Assembly (NCBI GenBank): GCA_944363745.1
Contig: CALVVD010000035.1
Coordinates: forward strand, 1 to 8,701
From: an uncultured Bacilli bacterium
GTDB lineage: Bacteria > Bacillota_I > Bacilli_A > RF39 > UBA660
Length of the DNA stretch: 8,701 nt
Direction: 5' to 3'
Shown: positions 1 to 6,272 of the stretch, one piece after another
Layout: the number at the start of each line of letters is the position of its first letter
Position numbering within the stretch: the first letter of the stretch is position 1
Position numbers and translations under genes: made by a program
The notes under the pieces: generated by a model
Told to the model about the DNA's origin: nothing
What the model saw: only the letters and a program-made list of their open reading frames with translations
Database searches by the model: none

Positions 1-353
1 CAGGACGTGGACAAAAAGGACAAAATGCTCGTAGTGGTGGAGGAGTTTCACCAGTATTCGAAGGTGGACAATTACCATTATATAGACGTCTTCCAAAAAG
101 AGGATTTAGTAATCATAAATTTAAAGTAGTATATGCTACTATTAATGTTGGAGAATTAAATGTATTCGAAGATGGTACAGTTGTAACTCCAGCATTACTA
201 AAAGAAAAAGGAATTGTTAAAAAACAACTTAATGGAATTAAAGTATTAGGAAATGGTAAATTAGAAAAGAAATTAACTATTCAAGCTAATAGATTTTCTA
301 GTAGTGCTTTAAAGAAAATTGAAGAATCAGGAAGTAAAGCCGAGGTGATCTAA
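1..353 (+). CDS. rplO: 50S ribosomal protein L15 (5' end outside window)
   Basis: Large-subunit ribosomal protein L15, which binds 23S rRNA and helps late assembly of the 50S subunit. The first complete codon is at position 3 and 116 codons are visible before the TAA at 351-353. Bacterial L15 is usually about 145 residues, so roughly 30 N-terminal residues lie outside the window. The visible start is the glycine/arginine-rich stretch [14 protein letters not shown], followed by [17 protein letters not shown], the family signature. The C-terminal part is the usual globular domain with GELNVFEDG and VLGNGKL. The gene ends one base before the secY start, and its last codons contain the secY ribosome binding site (GAGGTGAT, 342-349), so the two are probably translationally coupled. 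Identification is secure; only the N-terminus is unseen. Confidence 0.97.
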   Translation, partial: GRGQKGQNARSGGGVSPVFEGGQLPLYRRLPKRGFSNHKFKVVYATINVGELNVFEDGTVVTPALLKEKGIVKKQLNGIKVLGNGKLEKKLTIQANRFSSSALKKIEESGSKAEVI

Positions 354-354
354 A

Positions 355-1620
355 ATGCCTCTATTGAAGCAATTATTTAAAAAAACAAATAGAGATTTGT
401 TAAAAAGAATTGGTTTCACAGCCTTTGCTTTAGCAATATTTATAATTGGAACAAATATCCAGGTACCTGGAACAGATAGTATAACTAAAAACTTAGGTTT
501 TTTGGAACTTATTAATACTATGGGTGGTGGAGCATTACAAAACTTTTCAATCTTTGCTTTAGGTGTAATGCCATATATCACTGCAACTATCGTTATGCAA
601 CTATTAGGAGAATTAATTCCTTACTTTCAAGAGTTAAGGAAACAAGGACATACTGGTAGACAAAAAATAAATATGTATTCACGTTATATGGGTATAGCTT
701 TTGCCTTTATTCAAGGATATGCTTTCTCATTTATGTTCTTAGGTAGGAGCGCAACCGCATCTGAATATATTTATATTTCTATTGTTCTAACAGCAGGTAC
801 AGCTTTTCTTCTATGGTTAGGAGATAGAATAACAGAGAAAGGTATAGGTAATGGCTTAAGTTTACTTATTATGGCAGGTATTCTTGCTACATTACCTAGT
901 ATGTTTATAGATGCATTTAATGGTCTAGTTGTCTTAGATGGTACTCTTCAAGAAATCGCCTTTGGAATAACTAAATTTATTCTCTTTGCAATTATCTATT
1001 TTGCAATAATTATAGGTGTTATCTTCGTTCAATTAGCAGAACGTAAAGTACCAGTTCAATATGCTAATAAATCAACAGCATTTACCAATGGATCAGCATC
1101 ATATGTTCCAATTAAAGTAAATACAGCAGGTGTTGTTCCAGTAATATTTGCCTCAAGTTTAATGGCTATTCCTGGAATAATAGCAGGCTTAATTAATAAT
1201 GAAGGATTTAGTTTATTCGTAGAAAAATACTTAACATATACAACTCCAGTAGGATTTATTATCTATGTAATATTTATATTCTTATTTGGTTTTGTCTATA
1301 CATACATGACATTTAAACCAGATGAATTTGCTAAAAACCTTCAAGAAAGCGGAGGATATATTCCTGGTATTAGACCAGGTGATGAAACAAAAAACTATCT
1401 ATCTCGTATCTTAACAAGAATAACTTGTTTAGGTTCAATATTCTTAGCAATTATAGTTGCCTTACCAATAATATTCTCTAATGTCACTAGCTTACCTACA
1501 AGTGTAAGTATTGGTGGTACAGGTTTATTAATCGTAGTAGGAGTTGCTCTTGAAACATATAAACAAATCGAAGGCAGTCTTCTATCTAGAAACTATAAGA
1601 AAGGCTATACTAGAAGATGA
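355..1620 (+). CDS. secY: Protein translocase subunit SecY
   Basis: Central pore of the SecYEG translocon in the cytoplasmic membrane, through which SecA or the ribosome passes unfolded proteins. The 421-residue length is normal. About ten hydrophobic segments are visible, the first near residues 20-38 and the last near 385-402. Family landmarks: VPGT early after TM1; the loop after TM2 with LRKQGHTGRQKINMYSRY (94-111); EKGIGNGLSLLI (161-172); the cytosolic ERKVPVQYANKS (229-240); and the C5 loop GGYIPGIRPG (333-342), in which R340 corresponds to the Arg needed for SecA-driven export. The C-terminus, ETYKQIEGSLLSRNYKKGY, is typical. The ATG at 355 follows a Shine-Dalgarno site inside rplO. 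The TGA stop at 1618-1620 overlaps the adk ATG. No missing motif was noticed. Confidence 0.98.
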   Translation: MPLLKQLFKKTNRDLLKRIGFTAFALAIFIIGTNIQVPGTDSITKNLGFLELINTMGGGALQNFSIFALGVMPYITATIVMQLLGELIPYFQELRKQGHTGRQKINMYSRYMGIAFAFIQGYAFSFMFLGRSATASEYIYISIVLTAGTAFLLWLGDRITEKGIGNGLSLLIMAGILATLPSMFIDAFNGLVVLDGTLQEIAFGITKFILFAIIYFAIIIGVIFVQLAERKVPVQYANKSTAFTNGSASYVPIKVNTAGVVPVIFASSLMAIPGIIAGLINNEGFSLFVEKYLTYTTPVGFIIYVIFIFLFGFVYTYMTFKPDEFAKNLQESGGYIPGIRPGDETKNYLSRILTRITCLGSIFLAIIVALPIIFSNVTSLPTSVSIGGTGLLIVVGVALETYKQIEGSLLSRNYKKGYTRR

Positions 1621-2276
1621 AGAATATAATATTTATCGCCCCACCCGCTGCTGGGAAAGGTACACAAAGTGCAATCTTAGAAAAGAAATATAATTTGCCT
1701 CATATTTCTACAGGAGATATCTTAAGAGAAGAAGCAAAGAAAGATACAGAGCTAGGTAGATATATCGCTGAAGTATTAAGTAGTGGTGGTCTAGTTAAAG
1801 ATGATGTTACATATACTCTATTACAAAATCGCTTATCCGAAGATGATTGTAAAAATGGTTATGTTTTAGATGGTTTTCCAAGAAATATAGAACAAGCCTA
1901 TAAATATGATGAAATACTTGAAAAATTAAATCAACAACTAGGTTATGTTATAAAACTAGATATTGATGAAGAAACATTAGAAAAAAGAATTACCGGAAGA
2001 AGAATATGTGAAAATTGTAAAACTGTTTATAATATAAACTCTTTAGAAGAAAAACCTAAAGAAGAGTCAATTTGTGATAAATGTGGTGGAAGATTATATC
2101 AAAGAAATGATGATAATATAACATCATTTAAAAATAGATATAAAGTATATGTTGAAAAAACTAAACCTTTACTTGACTATTATGCTAAAAAAGGTATATT
2201 ATATGTAATCAATGGAAACGACTCAGTTTCGGAAATTGCTAAAAAAATAGATAAAGTTTTAAAAGAGGGGATGTAA
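1617..2276 (+). CDS. adk: Adenylate kinase (zinc-type LID)
   Basis: Cytoplasmic enzyme interconverting ATP + AMP and 2 ADP, setting the adenylate balance. The 219 residues fit the bacterial long form. In order: P-loop APPAAGKGT (8-16), NMP-binding region starting STGDILREE (31-39), LDGFPRN (84-90), the LID domain with GRRICENCKTVYN (127-139) and CDKCGG (153-158), then RNDDN and the C-terminal helices with KTKPLLDYYAKKG. Cys131, Cys134, Cys153 and Cys156 form a four-Cys zinc site in the LID, as in many Gram-positive enzymes. The P-loop is odd: the family normally reads GPPGAGKGT, and here two glycines are alanines. The ATG at 1617 overlaps the secY stop as ATGA. The nearest Shine-Dalgarno-like run (GAAAGG, ending 1604) is 12 bases away, so translation is probably coupled to secY. 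Confidence 0.97.
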   Translation: MKNIIFIAPPAAGKGTQSAILEKKYNLPHISTGDILREEAKKDTELGRYIAEVLSSGGLVKDDVTYTLLQNRLSEDDCKNGYVLDGFPRNIEQAYKYDEILEKLNQQLGYVIKLDIDEETLEKRITGRRICENCKTVYNINSLEEKPKEESICDKCGGRLYQRNDDNITSFKNRYKVYVEKTKPLLDYYAKKGILYVINGNDSVSEIAKKIDKVLKEGM

Positions 2277-2277
2277 A

Positions 2278-3024
2278 GTGATTACTTTAAAAAGTAAAAG
2301 AGAAATTGAACTACTAAAAGAAGCTGGACATATTGTCTATCTAACACATCAGTATTTACGTCCCCATATTAAAGCTGGTATCAAAACTATAGAATTAGAT
2401 CGTCTTGCAGAAGACTTTATAAGAAGCAAGGGAGCGACTCCTTCATTTAAAGGATATGAAGGTTTTCCTTCTACACTATGTATAAGTATAAATGATGAAG
2501 TAGTTCATGGCTTTCCAAGTGAAAGAATTCTAAAAGATGGTGATATAATATCTATTGATATCGGCGCTTGTTATAAAGGTTATCATGGAGATTCTGCTTG
2601 GACCTATCAAGTAGGAGAAATAAGTGATGATGCCAAATATCTTCTAGAGCATACTGAAAAAGCTTTATATGAAGGAATTAAACAAGCGAAAGTTGGCGCT
2701 AGGATTGGTGATATAGGTTATGCGATTGAAAAATATGCAGAAGAACACAATCTTGGAGTTGTCAAAGAGCTTGTAGGTCACGGTGTAGGTACTAGTGTTC
2801 ATGAAGCACCTGATGTACCAAACTATGGAAAACAAGGCACTGGACCTAAAATAAAAGATGGTATGGTAATTGCTATAGAACCAATGTTAACATTAGGAAG
2901 TCCTGATATTTATGTAGAAGATAATGACTGGACTGTTGTAACAGAAGATGGTTCACTATCAGCACATTATGAACATACAATTGCCATTACTAATGATGGT
3001 GTTATTATATTAACAGGAGAGTGA
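2278..3024 (+). CDS. map: Type I methionine aminopeptidase
   Basis: Cytoplasmic metalloprotease that removes the initiator Met from nascent proteins with a small second residue. The 248-residue product has no N-terminal extension. The five metal ligands of the pita-bread fold are all present: Asp94 (in [10 protein letters not shown]), Asp105, His168 (in ELVGHGVG), Glu201 (in AIEPMLT) and Glu232 (in HYEHTIAIT). The substrate-pocket histidines His77 (EVVHGFP) and His175 ([12 protein letters not shown]) are also there. The start is GTG at 2278, one base after the adk stop, with GAGGGG at 2265-2270 at good spacing; no better ATG exists near the conserved N-terminus. Position 230 is His where Gln is common (SAHYEHT for SAQYEHT), a mild substitution. 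It sits between adk and infA as in other Bacillota. Confidence 0.97.
   Translation: MITLKSKREIELLKEAGHIVYLTHQYLRPHIKAGIKTIELDRLAEDFIRSKGATPSFKGYEGFPSTLCISINDEVVHGFPSERILKDGDIISIDIGACYKGYHGDSAWTYQVGEISDDAKYLLEHTEKALYEGIKQAKVGARIGDIGYAIEKYAEEHNLGVVKELVGHGVGTSVHEAPDVPNYGKQGTGPKIKDGMVIAIEPMLTLGSPDIYVEDNDWTVVTEDGSLSAHYEHTIAITNDGVIILTGE
3015..3020 (+). promoter_or_regulatory. Ribosome binding site deciding the infA start
   Basis: AGGAGA at 3015-3020 lies 9 bases before the ATG at 3030. It directly abuts an in-frame GTG at 3021, leaving that codon no spacing. This supports ATG 3030 as the infA start, which also gives the conserved IF-1 N-terminus [11 protein letters not shown]. Confidence 0.8.
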
Positions 3025-3029
3025 TTTTA

Positions 3030-3245
3030 ATGGCTAAAGATGATGTTATTGAAGTTGAAGGTAAAGTTCTAGAAATTATACCAGGTGGTAAGTTCAAAGT
3101 AAAACTAGAAAATGGATTAATTGTAGAAGCTCATGTTTCTGGTAAAATACGAATGAATTACATTCGCATCTTACCGGGGGATACAGTTAAGTTAGAACTA
3201 TCACCTTATGATTTAACACATGGGCGTATTACCTATCGTATATAA
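3030..3245 (+). CDS. infA: Translation initiation factor IF-1
   Basis: Small OB-fold protein that occupies the ribosomal A site region of the 30S subunit during initiation, working with IF-2 and IF-3. The product is 71 residues, against about 72 for the family. Nearly the whole sequence is signature: [13 protein letters not shown] at the N-terminus, [17 protein letters not shown] (35-51) and [14 protein letters not shown] (58-71) at the end. An in-frame GTG at 3021 would add three residues (MIL) but overlaps the map stop and sits against the Shine-Dalgarno site, so the ATG at 3030 is preferred. Bacillus and relatives often carry a small KOW-domain gene between map and infA; here the gap is only five bases, so that gene is absent. 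Expression is with the surrounding ribosomal operon. Confidence 0.97.
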   Translation: MAKDDVIEVEGKVLEIIPGGKFKVKLENGLIVEAHVSGKIRMNYIRILPGDTVKLELSPYDLTHGRITYRI

Positions 3246-3259
3246 TAGGAGGGATAAAA

Positions 3260-3373
3260 ATGAAAGTAAGAGCAAGTGTAAAGAAAATTTGCCCAAAATG
3301 CAAAATAGTAAAAAGAAAAGGTAAAATCAGAGTAATTTGTGAAAATCCAAAACACAAACAAGTACAAGGTTAA
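3260..3373 (+). CDS. rpmJ: 50S ribosomal protein L36 (zinc-binding form)
   Basis: Smallest protein of the 50S subunit, a zinc-ribbon protein packed against 23S rRNA. The reading frame is 37 codons plus a TAA at 3371-3373. It begins [15 protein letters not shown] and ends [12 protein letters not shown]. Cys11, Cys14, Cys27 and His32 are the zinc ligands of the C+ form, so this copy needs zinc, unlike the zinc-free paralogues some bacteria carry. An AGGAGG at 3247-3252 lies 7 bases before the ATG. The position between infA and rpsM is the standard one. The gene is short enough to be missed by length-filtered gene finding, but the match to L36 is essentially end to end. Confidence 0.97.
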   Translation: MKVRASVKKICPKCKIVKRKGKIRVICENPKHKQVQG

Positions 3374-3388
3374 TAAGGAGGAGAAGTT

Positions 3389-3754
3389 ATGGCACGTATT
3401 AAAGGTGTAGATATTCCAAATGACAAACATATATGTATATCACTTACATATATCTATGGTATTGGTAGAAGTTTAGCTAAAAAAATCTGTAAAAATGCTA
3501 AAGTTGACCCAACTAAAAAAGCAGGAGATTTAACTCAAGAAGAGTTAATTGCCTTAAGAGATGAAATTAACAATCATCCAACAGAAGGTGACCTACGTCG
3601 TGAAGTTAGTATGAATATTAAGACTAAAATGGAAATTAATTCATATGAGGGAACACGTCATAAAAAAGGATTACCTGTAAGAGGTCAAAGAACAAATAGA
3701 AACGCTCGTACTCGTAAGGGTAGAGGTAAAGTAGTAGCTAACAAGAAAAAGTAG
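3389..3754 (+). CDS. rpsM: 30S ribosomal protein S13
   Basis: Head protein of the 30S subunit that contacts 16S rRNA, the P-site tRNA through its C-terminal tail, and the 50S subunit through intersubunit bridges. The 121-residue length is normal. It opens with [13 protein letters not shown]. The helix-two-turn-helix region includes [14 protein letters not shown] (21-34), and the basic tail contains [18 protein letters not shown] (94-111) followed by a lysine-rich end. The start is supported by AAGGAGG at 3375-3381, 7 bases upstream. It ends with TAG, whereas most neighbours use TAA. The gap to rpsK is 13 bases and contains the next ribosome binding site. No unusual residues were noticed. Confidence 0.98.
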   Translation: MARIKGVDIPNDKHICISLTYIYGIGRSLAKKICKNAKVDPTKKAGDLTQEELIALRDEINNHPTEGDLRREVSMNIKTKMEINSYEGTRHKKGLPVRGQRTNRNARTRKGRGKVVANKKK

Positions 3755-3767
3755 TTAGGAGGTTATT

Positions 3768-4151
3768 ATGGCTTATAAAACAAGAAAAAGAAAAGTTAAA
3801 AAGAATGTACCTGAAGGTGTAGTACATATTGGTGCAACTTTCAATAATACAATCGTTACTATCACAGATAAAGAAGGTAATACAATAAGTTGGGCATCAG
3901 CTGGAGCCCTAGGATTTAAAGGAAGTAAGAAATCAACACCATTCGCAGCAGGAATGGCCGCAGAACAAGCTGGTAAAGCGGCTTTCGATATGGGAATGCG
4001 TAAAGTAGAAGTTTTTGTTAAAGGATTAGGACCAGGAAGAGAAACAGCAATCAGATCACTTCAAACAGCAGGTCTTGAAGTAACAGGAATTACTGATGTT
4101 ACACCAATTCCACACAATGGATGCCGTCCACCAAAGCGTCCTCGTGGATAA
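3768..4151 (+). CDS. rpsK: 30S ribosomal protein S11
   Basis: Platform protein of the 30S subunit, located near the E site and the mRNA exit/Shine-Dalgarno region and partnered with S6, S18 and S21. The 127-residue length is typical. The basic N-terminus ([18 protein letters not shown]) leads into [10 protein letters not shown], then [31 protein letters not shown] and the conserved C-terminal ending [26 protein letters not shown] at 3757-3762 lies 5 bases before the ATG. The gene sits between rpsM and rpoA, as in the alpha operon of most bacteria; no rpsD lies between rpsK and rpoA, which is the usual Gram-positive arrangement. Confidence 0.98.
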   Translation: MAYKTRKRKVKKNVPEGVVHIGATFNNTIVTITDKEGNTISWASAGALGFKGSKKSTPFAAGMAAEQAGKAAFDMGMRKVEVFVKGLGPGRETAIRSLQTAGLEVTGITDVTPIPHNGCRPPKRPRG

Positions 4152-4156
4152 TAAAA

Positions 4157-4162
4157 GGGAGG
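4157..4162 (+). promoter_or_regulatory. Ribosome binding site deciding the TTG start of rpoA
   Basis: GGGAGG at 4157-4162 lies 8 bases before TTG 4171. No in-frame ATG lies between this site and residue 44 of the conserved protein, and the in-frame ATGs upstream (4096, 4117) lie inside rpsK. The site therefore supports initiation at TTG. Confidence 0.8.
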
Positions 4163-4170
4163 TTAATAAA

Positions 4171-5121
4171 TTGATAGAATTTGAAAAACCAGTTTATAAA
4201 ATTACTGATTATGTAGAAAATAATTTCTATGGAAAATTTGAACTAGAACCACTAGAAAGAGGTTTTGGTACAACTTTAGGAAATGCTTTAAGAAGAGTAA
4301 TGTTATCATCATTACCAGGTAGTGCAATTAGTGCTGTTAAAATTGAGGGTGTATTACATGAATTCCAAACTATGGATGGAGTTATCGAAGATGTAACTAC
4401 AATTATCCTTAACTTAAAAGGAGTAGTTGTTAAGAATCATACAGAAGATACTAAAATAATTACTCTTAATAAAGTTGGAGAAGGAGTAGTAACAGCTGCT
4501 GATATTGAAGCAGATAGTGATATTGAAATAATCAATAAAGATCACGTTATCGCTACTCTTGCTAAAGGTGGATCAATAAATATGACTATGATTGTTACTA
4601 ATGGTCGTGGTTATGTTAAGAGTGAAGATTCTAATCTTAAAGAAGATGATAAGAAAAATGGTTTTATTGCAATGGACGCTATCTATTCTCCAATTGAGCG
4701 AGTTTCATATGAAGTAGAAAGTGCTAGAGTTGGACAAGATGAAAGTTACGATAAATTAGTAATGGAAGTATGGACTAATGGTTCTATTAAACCAGAAGAG
4801 TCTATCGCCCTAGCTGCTAAAATCTTAATTGAACACTTTAAACTAGTTACAGAATTAAGTGATATTTCTAATGTAAGTGGTATGATGATAGAAAAAACAG
4901 AAGATCCTAAGACTAAAGCATTAGAAACATCTATTGAAGATTTAGACTTCTCAGTAAGAGCATATAACTGCTTAAAAAGAGCAGGTGTTCATACTCTACA
5001 AGACTTAGTTAATAAGAGTGAAAACGATATGATGAAAATCCGTAACTTAGGAAAGAAATCATTAAAAGAAGTATTAGATAAAATCAAAGAATTAGGGCTT
5101 GACCTAAGAGAAGATGATTAA
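4171..5121 (+). CDS. rpoA: DNA-directed RNA polymerase subunit alpha (TTG start)
   Basis: The alpha subunit dimerises to seed assembly of RNA polymerase and contacts activators and UP elements through its C-terminal domain. From TTG 4171 the product is 316 residues, normal for Bacillota. The N-terminal assembly domain (about 1-232) has GKFELEPLERGFGTTLGNALRR in its first 42 residues, then HEFQTMDGVIEDVTTIILNLK. A linker leads to the C-terminal domain (about 252-316), which retains Arg263, Asn266 and Cys267 (SVRAYNCLKRAG) and RNLGKKSLKE, the positions corresponding to the UP-element-binding surface. Starting at ATG 4096 would add 25 residues read out of frame from rpsK, which is not credible. 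TTG is an uncommon start for so central a gene and may moderate its output. Confidence 0.97.
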   Translation: MIEFEKPVYKITDYVENNFYGKFELEPLERGFGTTLGNALRRVMLSSLPGSAISAVKIEGVLHEFQTMDGVIEDVTTIILNLKGVVVKNHTEDTKIITLNKVGEGVVTAADIEADSDIEIINKDHVIATLAKGGSINMTMIVTNGRGYVKSEDSNLKEDDKKNGFIAMDAIYSPIERVSYEVESARVGQDESYDKLVMEVWTNGSIKPEESIALAAKILIEHFKLVTELSDISNVSGMMIEKTEDPKTKALETSIEDLDFSVRAYNCLKRAGVHTLQDLVNKSENDMMKIRNLGKKSLKEVLDKIKELGLDLREDD

Positions 5122-5133
5122 GGAGGTAAACTT

Positions 5134-5502
5134 ATGGCATATAGAAAATTAGGCGTTGATAATAAACACAGAAGAAGTATGTTAGCAACTCTTACTAAAC
5201 AAGTAATTATGAATGGCCAAATAACAACTACTGAAACAAGAGCTAAAGAAGTTAGAAAAGCTGTTGATAAAATGATTACTTATGGTAAGAAGGGAGATCT
5301 TGGTAGTCGTCGTAGAGCCCTAGCTTTCTTACATAATGATAAAGCTGTTGTAAATAAAATATTTAATGAACTAGCTCCACGTTATGCATCTAGAAATGGT
5401 GGATATACTAGGATATTAAAATTACAAGAACGTCGTGGAGATGGAGCATTACTTGCTATCATTAAATTAGTAGATGAAGAAACTAAAGAAGAGGCAAAAT
5501 AA
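5134..5502 (+). CDS. rplQ: 50S ribosomal protein L17
   Basis: Large-subunit protein near the polypeptide exit tunnel, bound to 23S rRNA. The 122-residue length is normal for Gram-positives. The signature N-terminus [20 protein letters not shown] is followed by [22 protein letters not shown], then [11 protein letters not shown], and the C-terminal [37 protein letters not shown] at 5121-5126 shares one base with the rpoA stop and lies 7 bases before the ATG. This is the last gene of the operon: its final codons form the 5' arm of a terminator and its stop codon lies in the loop. Many Bacillota continue here with the ecfA1-ecfA2-ecfT transporter genes and truA; this genome does not. Confidence 0.98.
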   Translation: MAYRKLGVDNKHRRSMLATLTKQVIMNGQITTTETRAKEVRKAVDKMITYGKKGDLGSRRRALAFLHNDKAVVNKIFNELAPRYASRNGGYTRILKLQERRGDGALLAIIKLVDEETKEEAK

Positions 5503-5514
5503 TGTCTCTTTTTT
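5485..5514 (+). terminator. Intrinsic terminator of the ribosomal/rpoA operon
   Basis: AAGAGGCA (5489-5496) pairs with TGTCTCTT (5503-5510), eight pairs with one G-T wobble, around a six-base loop AAATAA. The loop holds the rplQ stop codon (5500-5502). The stem can extend outward by four more pairs into the T run (5485-5488 with 5511-5514). A T tract (5509-5514) follows. The hairpin overlaps the coding end of rplQ, so it is part of the gene and not of a separate spacer. A new promoter starts two bases later. Confidence 0.85.
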
Positions 5515-5515
5515 G

Positions 5516-5544
5516 TTGATTTAAAAATTAAAAACTATTATAAT
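5516..5544 (+). promoter_or_regulatory. Sigma-A-type promoter for the 5574 gene
   Basis: TTGATT (-35, 5516-5521) and a perfect TATAAT (-10, 5539-5544) are separated by exactly 17 bases of AT-rich DNA. Transcription would begin near 5551, giving a 5' leader of about 20 bases that carries the ribosome binding site at 5559-5566. The promoter lies directly after the rplQ terminator, which separates the unknown gene from the ribosomal operon. Confidence 0.8.
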
Positions 5545-5558
5545 AAAAAGTATCTTTG

Positions 5559-5566
5559 AAAGGAAG
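5559..5566 (+). promoter_or_regulatory. Ribosome binding site deciding the 5574 start
   Basis: AAAGGAAG lies 7 bases before ATG 5574. An in-frame TTG at 5556 would place this site inside the coding region and leave no Shine-Dalgarno of its own, so ATG 5574 is the preferred start. Confidence 0.75.
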
Positions 5567-5573
5567 TATATTT

Positions 5574-6197
5574 ATGCAAACTAAAAATAAACATATTAGA
5601 AATTTAACAATAGGAGCTGTTACAGGAGGTTTAATAGTAGGAGGAACTACTTTTGCTCTTTATGACAGAAAACCATTTATAAGAGATTATATCAATACTT
5701 ATGAGGTAACTACAGATACAACTATTAGGACAACAGAAGGTTTAACTAGGATAAGTCCAACTTCAGAGTTTTTAACATCTAATGAGATAGAAAAAATGAA
5801 TGAATTAGAAGTAAAAAGCTACGCTCCATCAAAAGGTGCTTATGATGTAGATGTATATGGGTTTTCAACTGGTAGTTTAACAGATGAAGAAATAACTATA
5901 AAACAAAATCAATTTGAGAATGGAAATACTTTATTATCAATTAGTAATTATGATAATACTGATGAATATCAAATAGAAGCTAGTGAATTACCACATAATT
6001 ATGAAAATGTTTTAGAAGAAATAAATATTAAAACTGTCAATTATGATAGTGTGATAAAGGTAAGAGAAAGTAGAAAAGATAATTTAAAAGATACAACTTT
6101 TTGGCTTTTAATTACAGCAGTAGGAGCCTATATAGGACTTAAGTATGGTAATGTAGTAAGTAAACTATCTCCTAAAGTAAAGAAGAAAACCAAATAA
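5574..6197 (+). CDS. Unknown protein with a membrane segment at each end
   Basis: I do not recognise this 207-residue protein. A short basic N-terminus (KNKHIRN) precedes a glycine-rich hydrophobic segment at about 11-30. The middle (about 31-172) is polar, rich in Asp, Glu, Asn and Thr, and has no cysteine. A second hydrophobic segment at about 175-195 (starting TTFWLLITAVGAYIGLKYG) is followed by a lysine-rich tail, KVKKKTK. By the positive-inside rule both ends would be cytoplasmic and the middle outside; the first segment could instead be an uncleaved signal anchor. Start ATG 5574 is chosen over TTG 5556 on ribosome-binding-site spacing. The gene has its own promoter just after the rplQ terminator. 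Codon and base use look like its neighbours, so there is no clear sign of recent transfer. Coding status is well supported; function is open. Confidence 0.85.
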   Translation: MQTKNKHIRNLTIGAVTGGLIVGGTTFALYDRKPFIRDYINTYEVTTDTTIRTTEGLTRISPTSEFLTSNEIEKMNELEVKSYAPSKGAYDVDVYGFSTGSLTDEEITIKQNQFENGNTLLSISNYDNTDEYQIEASELPHNYENVLEEINIKTVNYDSVIKVRESRKDNLKDTTFWLLITAVGAYIGLKYGNVVSKLSPKVKKKTK

Positions 6198-6211
6198 TGT
6201 CATTATTTGGT
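6189..6211. repeat. Perfect 11-bp inverted repeat across a stop codon
   Basis: ACCAAATAATG (6189-6199) and CATTATTTGGT (6201-6211) are exact reverse complements separated by one T. The TAA stop of the preceding gene (6195-6197) lies inside the left arm. As RNA it would fold with a loop of about five bases. On the + strand the following sequence (AACACTTTCC) is not a good T tract. On the - strand the hairpin is followed by TTTTCTTCTTT, a better terminator tail, although this is also the lysine-rich coding end. It may be a terminator, possibly for antisense transcripts, or a protein-binding palindrome just upstream of the next promoter. Confidence 0.8.
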
Positions 6212-6223
6212 AACACTTTCCTC

Positions 6224-6252
6224 TTGCTCATTCTCTCATTCTGTACTACAAT
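6224..6252 (+). promoter_or_regulatory. Probable promoter for the 6273 gene
   Basis: TTGCTC (-35-like, 6224-6229) and TACAAT (-10, 6247-6252, five of six consensus bases) are separated by 17 bases. Transcription would start near 6259, only about 14 bases before the ATG at 6273, so the leader holds little beyond the ribosome binding site GGAG (6262-6265). The -35 matches only three of six bases, so the promoter may be weak. Confidence 0.6.
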
Positions 6253-6272
6253 GATTAAAATGGAGAAGAGCT

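Noticed and set aside
327..581. Minus-strand open frame of 84 codons across the rplO/secY junction
   Set aside because: It lies opposite two certain genes in good coding frames, has no recognisable protein features and no credible ribosome binding site or promoter; it is an antisense shadow.
1618..1620. TGA read as tryptophan (Mycoplasma-type code)
   Set aside because: TGA ends secY and map exactly at the expected protein lengths, and Trp is encoded by TGG throughout, so the standard code fits.
3021..3029. GTG 3021 as the infA start
   Set aside because: It abuts the Shine-Dalgarno site with no spacing and adds residues before the conserved IF-1 start MAKDD; ATG 3030 is correctly spaced.
3233..3430. 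Minus-strand open frame of 65 codons opposite rpmJ and the rpsM start
   Set aside because: Its phenylalanine- and tyrosine-rich product is what lysine-rich ribosomal genes give when read in antisense; rpmJ on the + strand explains the region.
4096..4170. ATG 4096 as the rpoA start
   Set aside because: It would add 25 residues read out of frame from the conserved end of rpsK. TTG 4171 has a proper ribosome binding site and gives the family N-terminus.
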